From assembly GCA_014773175.1 (NCBI GenBank), contig VXCM01002062.1:1-64000 (forward strand): a stretch of 64,000 nt of DNA, in the 5' to 3' direction. This DNA is from Lucifuga dentata (taxonomy: Eukaryota; Chordata; Actinopteri; Ophidiiformes; Bythitidae). The notes under the pieces were generated by a model that saw only the letters and a program-made list of their open reading frames with translations, was not told the DNA's origin and did not search any database. This document shows, one piece after another, positions 46,165 to 58,994 of the stretch (within the stretch, counting starts at the first letter, position 1; every line of letters begins with the position of its first letter). Made by a program: the position numbers and the translations under genes.

Positions 46165-49100
46165 TCAGCTTGTTAGATGCTGAACTTTCCCTCAGCAGCC
46201 TCTTGTTAATATAGTCATTTTATGCTGTCAGACAGGTAAAGTATAGTGGGCTTATCAGAGCTGGATTGCAAGAACCTGCCAATGATTTTTCTGTCAGGGA
46301 TTAGTGAAAAACTGAGGGGTGGTAATTATCTGTGGGTTTGACACTTTGAGCAACTCTATTGCACTGCACAGAGCTATTTGATTTAATGTTATCATAAAAA
46401 CACTGATTGAGCAGCTTTTAAGATATAACACAATAGCTTGAGTTTTTAATAGTAATCATAAAATGAGACATTAGTGGGCTTGCAATGACATTGAACATTT
46501 GAAGCAGTTTGTGTTTCTTAATTAACAGGCTTCATTTATCTCTCGACCTTCAAAATCAGCTTCAGCTAACTGAATTATGTTGATATCACTTGGCCAACAG
46601 CACTCGTTAGATACTGTGATAATGAAGATGTGCTTAAAAAGAAATATTTATATTAAAGCAAAATACTTTACTCTTAACAGGTGAAATGGAACTTTACGTT
46701 AGGCTTTCACTTCCAACGTCAACCAGCACCACCACGGCTTTCTCACAGGTCATATACTCCTAAGCCACATTTCAATATTCCTTCTAGCTTTGAAGTCACA
46801 CCACATCCTGTAACTTCCAATTTTTCACATAATTGGTACATTGTCATATCCTCACCATTTGGCAATCACATTATGCCTTGACTTTTAAAAACCCATAATT
46901 CAGATCAGAGATTGACTGACTCACGCACAGGCTGAGCTGTTTTCTGCAATGGCCTTTTGAAATTCAGCCAAGCAAAATCTCAGTTAATTAGAAGTGAACA
47001 AAGCAGGAGAGAGAGAGAGAGAGAGAGAGAACGAGTGCCGAGGCTGATAGTGGTTTTCTTGCCCTGGTGGAAACAATGATCTGTTGCCGTTGGTGGGTCT
47101 GTGGCACTGCAAAAAAAAAAAAAAAAAAAAAATTCTATAGTCAATTAAACACTAGAAGTAGTAATACAAAGTGACAGAAAAGTGGACAATGTAAAGTAAC
47201 CAGTAAATGTGAACCATAATGCATTATAGTGTTTTTATGTTGTGAATGTGGAATTGAATGCAACTAAGTATATATTTGGCATCAAAAAAGAAACTGCTTA
47301 ACCATAAACAGAATAATGAATTCTTAGACAGCTGTGATGGCTGCATCATTTGTAAATAATCACTCCGTCATGTAGTTTTCATGGCTATTTTTCGGAATGC
47401 AGAGGTCATCTGATCATTTTAGTCCTTAGTGTTTCTTTATTCCATGCCTTTCTTATGCATCTTATTTGGCCGTTACCTATGGAGGCTAAATGGAATACTT
47501 GAAAGTAACATAAATTCATGAAAAGATTCAAGTCTTGAAAGAGAATTAGATGCATGTACAGTATATTTGCAAGTAATATGACAGCTTTCATTAGGCAAAA
47601 TTTCTTGTTCAATGCAATGTTATATTTTTGGAGATTTGGTCTGAAAATTTGATGAAATACATACTTTGTTTATCCTATATGAATGTACCACAATAAACAC
47701 AGGCATGGTGGGAAGTGGGATAAATTCATAAATCACATGACATCCTGGGGGAATACTAGTCCAAAAAGGGGCTTGTAAGATGACTGTGGCTGTACTGATA
47801 AATGTATTCTGAGAAATTGTAATGTTATAAAACCTGGACAATGCTAAATCTCAGTATCACCCTTGCATTAAATTGCTGAAAACTAGATTCTGGATCTAGG
47901 ACAAAGCATATTCAAGCCTTTCAAAGATATGAAGACGGGAAATGGCCCTGACAGATCCACTCACTGTTCTGTTTTTGGCGTTTGTACTGAAACATGGTTG
48001 GAATTGTCAAATTAAAGAACAGAAAGAATAGCATTCTTTGAAATTCATCCTTTTTCATGCCATTGATGTGAATAGACAAGCTGCTCCATGGGAATTACAT
48101 CTCAAATGTCAAAGCTGATAGTCTTTCTTCCACATGAATTGAAGCATACTTTTGACTTTAAGGGAATGAATTGTCAAGGTGTCTTCTTGAGTGTTCTCTT
48201 CTGAATCTCATCAAATACTTGGCACTATTCTGTGGCTCCAGCTCAATTGGTTGCAAAGGAAATAGTTTTGGTGCTGATGTCTGTTTTCCACCAGATAAGT
48301 AAAGTATCAGCTCAGTATCTGCTCTATTGTCTCTGAAATGCTCAACAGCAACGTTCACCTTCATTTTGGCTTTGAAGGGACATACATTTATCACCATCAG
48401 TATCCACAAGGCTCCACTGCTCATTCACACATTACCTTAATTAGGATTTTATGAGAGGTCATTCCTCTTACTGTGCCACTTAAAGAAGTGCACTGTAGAC
48501 ACGAGACAGGCAAAACAAATCACATTTATAATCTCTGTTAACTCATCTAAATGCTCAGTGCTTCAGAAAGTGCTATAAGAGATGTTTAGGGCACTACTGA
48601 AGAATTAGACAGTAAATGTACCCTCTTGCAATAATTGGGTAATTTATAGTTTTGGGTTAACATGGCACCACTAGCAATCCCCCCTCCAACACCATCACCA
48701 TCTTCCAGCAATGCTCACCGCTGATAAGAGCTTAAAAGCTTTGTAGAGTTCATCATGTTTATTAACTCCGGGTGGCTTGGTAATAAGTTAGATACATCTG
48801 CGGTCCATGGCAATGGTGTTTCTGACAGTGAGGCTGAGTTGATATGAAATGTGGGCATAAGCTGTGAGTGAGCTCCAGTTCCTCCATCTCCACAGAGATG
48901 ACAGAGAGACAGGAAAGCCTTCTGCACATTAGCCAGTTATTAATTCAAGATGGCAGCCGAGGTCAGAGGGCATCCCAAGTCAGTGTGCACAAGAAGAACA
49001 GTGTTGCCACAGCAACAAAACATCTGTGCATTTCCTGCTTAATGAGTATAATATTAGTGTAGAACACAGGTGTTGGCAGTTGTTCATAAATTATGTGATA

Positions 49101-49320
49101 TTTGGCTTATCAGCTTATCCAGTATAATGCAGTATAGTCAGGTTATTTACTTATTTATTTATTTATTTCTGCATCATGTCAGAAGGGAGACATGATTCTT
49201 TAACTGCAGCATGCACCTTTCCTTTCTGCTCAGGTTAAGCTGCTCAGGACGGCTGAACATGCTCAGGTTCTGCAAAATTTTGTAGCGAATTCAACTAATT
49301 TCATCCAATCCAACCAGGGG
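46165..49320. other. non-coding, no gene seen
   Basis: Mostly unique sequence, with (GA)n at 47007-47030, poly-A at 47111-47132 and TTAT units at 49151-49168. No open frame shows a known domain. Confidence 0.5.
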
Positions 49321-49324
49321 AGAC

Positions 49325-49370
49325 AGAGAGAGAGAGAGAGGGAGAGAGAGAGCAAGAGAGAGAGCAAATA
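49325..49370. repeat. GA-rich low-complexity stretch
   Basis: Interrupted GA array. It is roughly complementary to the CT arrays that follow at 49402-49431, so frames across it read RERERE or SLSLSL. Confidence 0.9.
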
Positions 49371-49377
49371 AGATGAG

Positions 49378-49400
49378 AGACAAAAATACTGTGCACATTT

Positions 49401-49436
<36 letters not shown>

Positions 49437-49466
49437 AGTCTTNAGACAAAAATACTGTGCACATTT

Positions 49467-49502
<36 letters not shown>

Positions 49503-49508
49503 AGTCTT
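49378..49508. repeat. artefactual 65-bp duplication across an N
   Basis: Bases 49378-49442, including a CT array of fixed length and both unique flanks, recur exactly at 49444-49508 around the N at 49443. Confidence 0.85.
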
Positions 49509-49509
49509 G

Positions 49510-52335
49510 CTCTCTCTCCATGGCCGCAAGGTAGCAACTGATCATCAACAGCATAGCAGACTTGTACATTTTTCCTTTGTAACTGCATGCAACTTATGTG
49601 CAGCCCTGCATATTGCAATATCTCAGATATTAATGACTAACCTACAACTTTTAGTGGGCAGTAATAAATCAAAATTCAGGAGACAGTGATTTGACATTCT
49701 GATTTGAAGAGGTCCACAATTAGAGATGGAGGAATGGGGAAAGTGCTTGAGATGGCATATCCTTGTTGATTAATCCTGTTAGTCAAAAAGTGCTTTAACA
49801 TAAGCCATTGGACTGTGTGACAGGCAGAGTCAATACTGAGCCAATATCATTCACCTGTAACTTGAAACCCTGTTCTATGGCACTAATCTTCCAATCAGGC
49901 TGGATCAAATAAAGAGGTGTCTTGCTTCATCACTCTCCTGTGTAATTCAGTCAAGAGCTCTGCCATGTTGTGTGATCAGTGCCTCAGGGGTGGGGAGGAG
50001 TTTAAAAGGTGAGAGAGGAGAGGAGAGCTGGGTGGTGAGGACAGGAAATCAGAGGAGAGCCCTCCGATGCTCAAATGGTTCATTTTCTCTCATTATCCAG
50101 GACACAAAAGCAGGAACCTAACGTGCAGCCACTGACAGCTAATCAACTTTTCCTTCATATCAAATATCAAATCAACGCAGTGACTCTTGGCTTCTCATCT
50201 ATTTAATATTGTGTTATGGCCAGATTTGTCTTCTGCTCAGACAGTTGAATACTAATCATATCAGACCTCGATCATCCTTGTCATTCATAAAATGAGCCAA
50301 TATCTACTAAAAGAGAAATGAATGATCTAATCTGCAGATATTAGATATGTCCTATTTTGACTCAGCTGGAGGGTGGGGGGGAGAGAGAGGGAGCAGAGAG
50401 AAATTCGACACTAATGCACTTTTCCAGTTCTTGGCTAAACAAAGTGGAGCAAACATTCCCTTTACAGGCATAGTTGTTATGTTGAGATCATTAATCAGTG
50501 AGGGAAAATGGAGGTTTGCTGCTTCAGTATTTCAAAGATACCACATGGCAATGTCTTATCAGCACACACACATATATATACAGTATATACACACACACAC
50601 ATACACACATACATCTGCAGAGAATGCCAAATAGTTTCTAGTCTCATGCATTTGCAAAGCACATTTCTGTGAGTGAGGAGAGAGAGAGAGATGGAGAGGA
50701 TTAAGGTTGTTTCTATGAGATAGAACTTCTGTCTTTGCATTTCACAATGAAGAATATCGTATCAAACTGTAGCAGAGGCCTCACAGCAACATTTTTATCA
50801 GTGTTGTGCTGACTCGGCTGAACTCTCCCTCTGCAAGGCTGATGAGGAGGAATGGCCTTGTGGAGGAACCAACTGGGTGCATCCATAGCTGTCATTTATC
50901 GTTTGAGTCCAGGACTGCTGAGTCTGCAGCTTTGGCCCCCTACATGGATGGGAAATGACCTGTCTGTATCTTCCTGGCACCCTTTCTGTCTTCACCTGAC
51001 TCTTCAGAATCTCCCTCGACATAAACAATTGTGACCTTTTGATCTTCCGCACAGCAAAGTCTCAAGTCTCCAGAAAGTCTTTGAAAGACTGTTTCATTGT
51101 CTTATGACCTGTTGTTCTTGATCCATGATGCGTTTGGAACACAGTAGGAGTGTGTCCATGGACATCTCCAGTTCCATCTGCTCTGGGCTGCCAAACCCGC
51201 TAGGGCTCCTGTGATTAGATAGGAGGAAGTTATCACATAAAGTTGTTCTGGGCGTTGTGCCTGTCAGTGATTCAGTATTTTTGGCATGGCCTTTTAATGC
51301 TCCTGTGCTTGGGGGAAATGCCCTCTGCATGAGGGAAAGTGTGACCAAATGTGTGAAAATAATCTGAGATTTGTTAATGGCTCAAATCCGCTTTTTAAAT
51401 GCTCACCCTCAAATGCCAAGGTTTTCTGTGAGTATACACACATGACAATTTCTATGTTCAAGAGGAAGGCAGGAAAACTGGAGCTTTGCAAAGTCTCTGA
51501 TAGCGGTAAGTGTGGGGCCAAATCCATATTTATAAGCGACAGCCAGGCGACATTCTTTGCCTTCAGCAGGCTGTGCAGAGCAGTAAATTGAATTCTGCCA
51601 CGCAGCTCTCCCTGACAGAATGCTGAATAAGTGAGAGGATCTGTATTCTAGAGAAATGCATGACTGGTAGCCCACATACACATTAGAATAGAAATGATAT
51701 GTTGGGTGGAAAACTCTCATGACACTTGACAGAAAATGCAACTGCACAATAGCAGCTATTTTAAAACTGGACATGACAGAGTAACTGTTTTTAGACTGTC
51801 AGAAAAAAGGGATGAGGTTAATAGTATACAATTCTTAAAATTCTGAGCCTGTTTTTATATTTTATAAAACACTGCATAACATCCAGAAGAGATTAATGGT
51901 ATTTCAGTAAATATATTACTCAACTCAATTTTCAAATTTTTGTCAAAACTTCACAGACTCAATTTCTCACATCCTGGGAGAAAAACAAAGATTCCTGTGG
52001 GCTTTTTGTCCAGTGCAGTTGGCTGCTTTTTTTGTTCTCATAATTTATTTCTGGGATTCCACTGCAATGCAGATTATTGAGCATCAAAGCATAATTAATA
52101 ACAAAAAATATTTACGTAAGAACAGGGATTACAACAAGCAGTTTTTTCTTTTACACAATAGCATACAATTATTAGCGTCATTCATATATTCAACATATAA
52201 ATGGTGATTGATAAATTCTGAGCCAAGCTGTGGAAGATCTAAATGAGCATTGTGTTGCAGTTATTTGGTCTCCAACTCAACACACTTCAGCCAAAAATGC
52301 TGAAATGCTGAAAATGTTTCATAGAAATCATTTTC
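49510..52335. other. non-coding, no gene seen
   Basis: Unique sequence with small AC/TA arrays at 50569-50612. Frames between 50713 and 51774 overlap on both strands and look like chance. Nothing coding is supported. Confidence 0.5.
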
Positions 52336-52341
52336 TTGGAT

Positions 52342-52440
52342 GCCCCCCCCCCAAAAAAAAAAANCCCCCCCAAAAAAAAAACAAACAAAAAAACAAAAAA
52401 CAAAAACAACAACAACAACAACAAATAAATAAATAAATAA
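52342..52440. repeat. poly-C/poly-A with an N, then (CAA)n and (AAAT)n
   Basis: C and A runs either side of the N at 52364 repeat the same C-then-A pattern, again suggesting an overlap artefact. Degenerate CAA and AAAT units follow. Confidence 0.85.
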
Positions 52441-52869
52441 TCTTCCACAGGTGAGTTCAAATGGGATAAAAGTTTGTTTTTTTTCATGTTTGGGAAGAGG
52501 AGAGTAGGATGAGTGCTGAAATATTTGAAAAACACAATAACAATCAGCAGCCAGCAATCACTGAACATTGGCTGCGTTTGTCCATTTTGACCAATTTACA
52601 GACCCTTGGTTACCCCTGAAACAGAATTTACTCATATCCCTAACGGTGGACTCAGAATGTTTCAATCAACTCCCATTCACATGAACATGACAGTCCACAC
52701 ACACTTTTTTTTCAGAAACCTAGTTTCTAAAGTGGTCCTTCAGGCTAGGATGATTTTAAGCCCCTTACTCTTTTCCTTGGACATAGCCACAGCCATATAT
52801 ATCTTTCTAATCAAGTTAACAGCAACACATCACCTGCAAAAATAGAGATGCTATTTTTAATGTGCTACA

Positions 52870-52906
52870 TTGTCTCAACCTTGACTGAGTGCCAAAGTTG
52901 AGACAA
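52870..52906. repeat. 10-bp perfect hairpin
   Basis: TTGTCTCAAC (52870-52879) and GTTGAGACAA (52897-52906) pair exactly across a 17-nt loop. It may be chance at this length. Confidence 0.6.
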
Positions 52907-52909
52907 AAA

Positions 52910-54355
52910 AAGATATTTTAAAGACATTTTAAAGCCTAAATATTATTAAATTGTAAAATTATATTTTATAATTTCTTTACACATGACTGAGCATGAGACT
53001 TTCATAATTTTCTCACCTCACTGCAACTTAAAATGCATCTTGTAAAGGCAGGCGATTGTTGCTAATTGTAGCTAGTAAGCATAATATTTTTGCCTGCTGC
53101 AAAAAGGAGCCTTCAATAGTCATACTAGTACGTGTAATGCTTGTTTGCATATTTGTCAGATGAGCAAAAACACATACTTTCAGGGGCTGTGTTGTGCTTT
53201 GTTAGTTGGACTAGTCTGAGGGTTTGAGAACCTCATATGCAATGTAATCACGTTGGCACCAAAGTGAAAATACAGTTATTTGTACTGTACACACAGACAG
53301 CCACTTCAGCCCTCAGAAGCATGTTTAGAGTTGTACTACACAAAATGTCTGATAATATGTACACTTAATTGCACTAAGTACTGATGATCAGATCAAACCT
53401 GATAATATACAAAATAATCATGTCAATATACATAATATGTTTTGCAGCCCCTTAAGATATATAAAACTGTCAAAGATTTCAAGTATCGCACACTCAATTG
53501 TTGTTCGAAAGTTCACCCAGTAAAGTGGAAATCAAAGACTGCCTTCAACTTAACGAATCAGAAAATACAACAAAGACAACAGGAAGACAACAGGAGCAGC
53601 ACCATACTGCAATTACAGATAGGAGCTTTAATTAGATGTTTTGTTCTATGTCCTACTTTACTATTCCCCTGCTGCCAACCAGGGATTCTTTCTCAGCATG
53701 CATCTTCTGTATGTTCAGTGTTCTGCCAGAGTGACTCGATTCATATGTCAAAATGAGATGCACCCTATTCTCGCACAATCTTTTGGAATATAGTAGAAAC
53801 ATTGCATCACACAGCTTTGTGTAAATACAACCTTGGAGAGGCAAATTTGATTGGCAGATATGGCATTAGCTAGTTCAAGCTATTCAACCTGTTTGTGCAA
53901 GAATGCACACAGAACTTGGGGAACTGTTGATGCATCTGAGTGCTCGGTGTGGTTGTGGATGCAGATGATAGAACTTAGTTGGCAGTACAGGGGAAAAAAA
54001 CACATATTTTTCTTTTATCCACTTAAAGGGATTCCAAAGATATTTTGTATGTAGTCTTTCCAGTTCTGCCCATTGCAGTGATTCTGCTCGTCAGAATGCA
54101 GTCTCTATTTGTTAGCTTTTACACCAGAATGCCTTCTCTTTTTATATATATGGAAATGTAACTATGTATGATAGCTGGATGAATAGATAACAGTTATGAT
54201 AAACAGGTTTATCATAAGCAAAGATGTGGGAATAAACAAAACTGTTCAATTATTAAAATGCTGGAGAAGGAACACAAACCCATTATTAAACAAGGTTCTG
54301 AAGAAAATAAGTCAGTTCCAGCTGGGAATACAATGTTTTGAAATGGTAATTAATG
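52910..54355. other. non-coding, no gene seen
   Basis: AT-rich unique sequence; the frame at 53442-53756 shows no recognised domain. Confidence 0.5.
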
Positions 54356-54356
54356 C

Positions 54357-54358
<2 letters not shown>

Positions 54359-54414
<56 letters not shown>

Positions 54415-54428
54415 NGGGGGGGGGGGGG
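54359..54428. repeat. 56-base poly-T, N, poly-G
   Basis: The longest homopolymer here, followed by the N at 54415 and 13 G. The join of T-run to G-run across an N is unlikely to reflect true contiguous sequence. Confidence 0.9.
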
Positions 54429-54554
54429 CTACGAACTTGAAGGATTTGAATCCATATTATAAATATAAGTGTTACAGATAGATTTCCTTAGCAATAAGCA
54501 TTCTCTTTAGCTTTAAGTTCAGTCATGTAGAAAGCACAGATCATAAGGATTCCA

Positions 54555-54630
54555 CCCCCCCCCCCNCCCCCCCCCCTCCCAAAAAAATAAAAATAAATAA
54601 ATAAATAAATAAAATAAAATAAATAAAAAA
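54555..54630. repeat. poly-C with an N, then (AAAT)n
   Basis: C runs either side of the N at 54566, then A-rich AAAT/AAAAT units. Confidence 0.9.
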
Positions 54631-54639
54631 TGAAAAACC

Positions 54640-55400
54640 CAAAATATAGCAGTGTGCAGATATTGTCAAGCAGTCAAGCAGCTTCTCCCTGGTCAGCATT
54701 TCATGTCAGAAAATTGAATAGCTGAATAGTTTAAACGAATGTCTGCCTTTGATCTGACATTGGAAAACACAGGCTTTTGTGGTTATTTTTGTGACATTTC
54801 TGCTTTCAGAAAATCCATGGTCTAGAGAAACAGGAAAGATGAGAGAGTGCAAGGATGACACCACACAAAGGTCAGATATGAACACATGACATCAAATGCA
54901 CAGACATGGCTTCTGCAATTTTTTTTTACACTTCTTTCTTGTTTCTGGTCCAGGGTTGAGTGCTGCTCTTTTGTGTGAGACTATTTTATTGTCAGTAAAA
55001 TTGAAGAATGATTTCTCCTGCTGTATATTATGCTTAATCTTATTCATCTCCACTCATTGCAGGGCTCTGGTGCACAACCTCTTTACAGTATTGTTGCCTT
55101 TCTTATACACTATATTGGAGTATTGTGGGAGACGTGGGGGCATAACCCATGAAGACAAAGACTGATTCAGGTGAGCTGGATTTGTCACTGATTTTCATTC
55201 ATGCTACATTTGTCATATTCTGGTTCTTGTAAGTGAAGTGATTTGTTTTGAATGGTCTGAAATCAGTCTTTGGAGGGGAGGAGAGTCAAAGGGGAAGGAG
55301 AAGAGGACACTGGGAGAGAGAACGTTAAAGTGGGGATAGAGGAGGCAGCAATGAGTGTAACGTGGACTACAAAGTTCAAGGTGTAACATGAAAAATGTGC
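54640..55400. other. non-coding, no gene seen
   Basis: Unique sequence without a supported feature. Confidence 0.5.
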
Positions 55401-55410
55401 TTTGTTACAG

Positions 55411-55936
55411 TAGTGATGGCCAGATGAAGCCTCGTGAAGTGTTGAACCATTCTGATAAAGTGGTTCAGATTCATGGTTCATTTCTTGACGCTTCATATAA
55501 ACACATAAACATATAAGCACTGGGCCATCTGCTGGCCAGAGTGTAAAATGGGTAAAATGAAGCCTTGTGATGTGAATACAATAAATAAAACAAACCATNT
55601 TTTTTTTTTTTTTTTTAATAAGTTAATAGTGATACGTTGTGAACTGACTAAGCAGTGAATATTTTGAAAATTGATGCCAAATGACCACTGATATTCTTAA
55701 CCAGAAATGGTAAGAATTTACCATCATTTTCAATCGTTTTATAAACTCAAGACAAATCTCGCGGCGGGATATGAAGCACTTCCCAAACCAGTCACGTGGT
55801 ATAGGAGCGCAACGAGGCTTCAGACGATTACGTCATTTATCTAAAACGAAACACGCCTGGACACGCGCTTTGCAGAAAACTTACTTGACTACTCCGCACG
55901 CGCTTCGAACCCTCGGCATCTCACGCCACATCACTA
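55411..55936. mobile_element. non-autonomous hAT-type element, CpG-rich right half
   Basis: The ends TAGTGATG and CATCACTA are perfect inverted 8-mers. The flanks are GTTACAG (left) and GTTACAAG (right), an 8-bp target duplication with one base lost on the left. Internal text ('gaagcctcgtgaagtg', 'gaagcacttcccaaaccagtcacgtgg', 'gcgcttcgaaccc') matches a hAT-derived family I know from fish by wording. A T run starts at the N at 55599. The right half is CpG-dense in an otherwise CpG-poor window. No transposase frame. Confidence 0.78.
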
Positions 55937-55939
55937 GTT

Positions 55940-56380
55940 ACAAGTTCCGCAGTAATTGTAAGGTTGTCAAATCGAGAACCTAATCGCAACATTACGTGAG
56001 TGATTTTGAAGAGTTTGTGGACTATTGCAGCAAGAATTAGCTATCACGCTAATAGCAAGTTAGCGACCTGCTAACAGTGCCTTTAAAGTAAATGGAAGTG
56101 CTAGCAGGAGTTAGCTCAACCAGTGGACTTCAGCAGCTACATTTCCTGAGGACTAAGGTGACTAGAAAGCCCGAGAGATAACATTCAGATAACAGTCTGT
56201 GGCTACCAGGAATTGCCAGACTTCGATACCATACGATCCACTTTATTCATCCCTGAAGGGGGCAAGGACTTCCTCTGGTTCTGTGGGAGTTCTCTCACCG
56301 TCTTCTTCCTTCTCCTGCCGGGCGTCATGGAGTGGTTCAGCATGGCTCATCCTGGACTTGGAATTGGAACTGAGTGAGTG
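55940..56380 (+). other. unexplained segment with two consensus splice donors
   Basis: GTGAGT occurs at 55996-56001 and 56374-56379, each in good donor context. A frame is open for 71 codons from 56162 to 56374, containing a hydrophobic SLTVFFLLLPGV stretch. It ends in a stop immediately overlapping the second donor. There is no clear acceptor, start or homologue. It could be an untranslated or alternative first exon, or chance. Confidence 0.22.
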
Positions 56381-56384
56381 ACTC

Positions 56385-57876
56385 TTGCTCCTTTTTTATT
56401 TGTTCTATGGGAAATGGTCATTGGTTTTAGGCCACACTGCTCACAAGCCTCGATTCAGGCATACAGCATGGAGATTTATGTTTTATGCAGTTTTATATGC
56501 TGGTTTAAGTGTTAATGCGTGTGGTGTCTGTGTGGAGGGCCCATAGGTTACCTCTCTGTCTAGGGGGAAAGAGCAACAGCATATATTTGTGGTTGTTCCA
56601 TCCCCGCTCCCCAAATCAGTACCACTGCTCCTTGAATTGTGCTACAAGTTAAGTGTTTATTTCCCAGTGATTATTTAACAAAGTGAGCGTAAAACAATAT
56701 AGATCACAAAGGTTACAACTTTGAGTTATCCGTCAAAACACAAGCATCTGGATTTGCCGCCGGACTGTGGTTTCTCTGTCGTTTTCAAAAGTCCCGGGTG
56801 TGATGGCAACCAATCAGGAGAGGACACAAGTGAGGCCGAACCCACTGTTTCAGCTTATTCACAGAAAGATTCACACATGCACACATATCACCCACTCAAC
56901 ACACAAAACAGCTCATTCACATAAACATCCTCATACACAGATACCACTCACTCACAGAAAAAAAAAAAAAAAAAANAAAAAAAAAAAAAAAAATCCAAGG
57001 CTAAGGCTGTAACAGAAGGCAATTTGTTCACAGAATTACAACCACCATCCTATTTGAAAGAATTGTCATTATTGGGATGTAATTACTGATACGAAATTTG
57101 AAAAGGCTGTGTTTGATACATTTTGTTTTAAAAAATATTTTGGTTTATGAAAGTGTAACATTTTATTAACAAAGGTGCAACATTAGGCTATTGACTTAAC
57201 TATCACATGCTGCTATCTAAACTTCTTTCAGTATCACAAAAACCAAGCTGCAACTTTGTGCCAGCAAATAAAATGATGCACAAAGTGTTAGGCTGCTGAC
57301 TTAGCTAACACACACATCTTCATAGAAATAATTAAAAGAAAAATTAGCACTAAAAAACAAAAAAAATTCTTAGCTTGTTTGTGTGTGTTCAATTGCCAGG
57401 CTAAACTTCAACTTTCGCTAACAATTTATGTCATTTGCTTGTGCCTTCGCATTCGTTGTTGATGTTGAAATATGCTTTTTTATTGGTCAGGGGTCCTGTG
57501 GAAGAAAACATTATGAGTTTTTGACTCATTTTCATTTCAAAATAAAATGGGAAGTGACTAAAAGTAGGTCTGACTGTTTTGTGGTTGTGAGTTGCAGTTG
57601 GAGGAATCGGCATTAAAAACAAGTGAATTGATACACACGATACTGCTGTTACACCCCATGTATTTATATATGCACATGATCTGTTTCCTAGAGATAGATC
57701 CACACCAAAAGTTGAGTTAAACCTGTGCCCTTGTTTGTGGGTAAGCCATAATGTGCTTCTAATATCTGATGTGGGTGCGCAAATTTCTCACCAGACAACA
57801 AAGCAAATGTTTCCATTGTACTTCCAAATAGTGGAGTGTTTGACTGCAAGAAGAAACCCAAATGGATACTGCAGTA

Positions 57877-57880
<4 letters not shown>
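56385..57880. other. non-coding, no gene seen
   Basis: Includes poly-A with an N (56958-56993). No coding or mobile element recognised. Confidence 0.5.

Positions 57881-57928
<48 letters not shown>
57881..57928. repeat. (GA)n microsatellite
   Basis: 24 perfect GA units. Confidence 0.97.
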
Positions 57929-57930
<2 letters not shown>

Positions 57931-58007
57931 TGGGTTAACATATGTTAACATAGGGTTAACATATGTTAACATAGGTTAACATATGGGTTATATGGGTTAA
58001 CATATGT
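57929..58007. repeat. GTTAAC-containing minisatellite
   Basis: Alternating ~12-bp (GGGTTAACATAT) and ~9-bp (GTTAACATA) units; six palindromic GTTAAC sites within about 77 bp, directly after the GA array. Confidence 0.88.
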
Positions 58008-58426
58008 GGAATCTCATTTTATTCATAAAACTTGAGAATTATTCAGCTGGAAATTATATTGTTTGCATAGAGCACTGTATGTCATTGCAGAAATGCATCA
58101 TTAATCCTTTTTATTTTTTTTAAAAAGGACATTACTGGGTTTTAAGCAATGCAAGCAAGACTAAAAGCTCCACAGAGCTGCAGTGATTTAAAAGAGATGC
58201 CCCTTTATATTTCTCAAATACAACGCAAATCTAATTCTTTGTTAACGTCAACGTCATGCTAGCTGTGTGCCTGAAGCATGGTGTCAAAGTTCGAGGAAGA
58301 GCGGATTAAATGAACAATATTTAAATAAAACTCCAGTGCTGCCATACACAAAAAGCATTATTATTATTATTAATTTTTTTTTAAATGGGAGAAGTGACCA
58401 AAGTAGAATAAACTGTGAGCTCATGC

Positions 58427-58994
58427 TTAAAGGACCATACTAGCCATTTTGCATGTTTGCGCCTATTATATTCAATATTCATACATGTTATGTTACTGAC
58501 AGCCATTTTCCAAAGAATAAAACCGTATTTCAGCTTTTCTGATGTTTGCAAAATCTCTTAATCTTTCAAAATCAAATATTCAAGAGATACACCCACCTTA
58601 AAAATCGATGTTTCACCTGCTAATAGTTACGCAAAATTATGAAGTCACGGTCATTTAAATTTTTTGCTAAATGCAGGTCTTCTTTTGGGACTATATTCCC
58701 CAGTGGAGACATACATTCACTCCATGCTTTTTATTGTGCTTAAAAGTTAAAATTACCTAAATTAAAAAAAAAAAAACCAACCTGAATACATGTCTTGTTC
58801 GCAATGATGGATTACTTATCCCAAGAACGTTTTAAGTATCAACAAGTTGATTTTTATAGCGTACCAGAATGATATGAAACCAATGGCGGTCTGGAAGGTA
58901 AGAATTTTTTTTTTTTTTAATTCACTGTTACAGTAGTATGCTTTCACATACTATTGAATATATTAGGCTCAAAATGGCCATTATGGTCTTTTAA
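58427..58994. mobile_element. TTAA-flanked MITE, copy 1
   Basis: The left end TTAAAGGACCATACTAGCC and the right end inverted, TTAAAAGACCATAATGGCC, extend as imperfect inverted repeats of about 45-50 bp ('GCCATTTTG', 'GCCTA...ATATATTCAATA'). TTAA stands at both outer edges, the target preference of piggyBac-type elements. The TTAA could also be part of the termini. The interior is non-coding and holds a T run. Related to copy 2 in opposite orientation. Confidence 0.7.

Noticed and set aside
54359..54428. Genuine T-to-G homopolymer junction
   Set aside because: The two runs are joined through an N, so their adjacency in the genome is not established.
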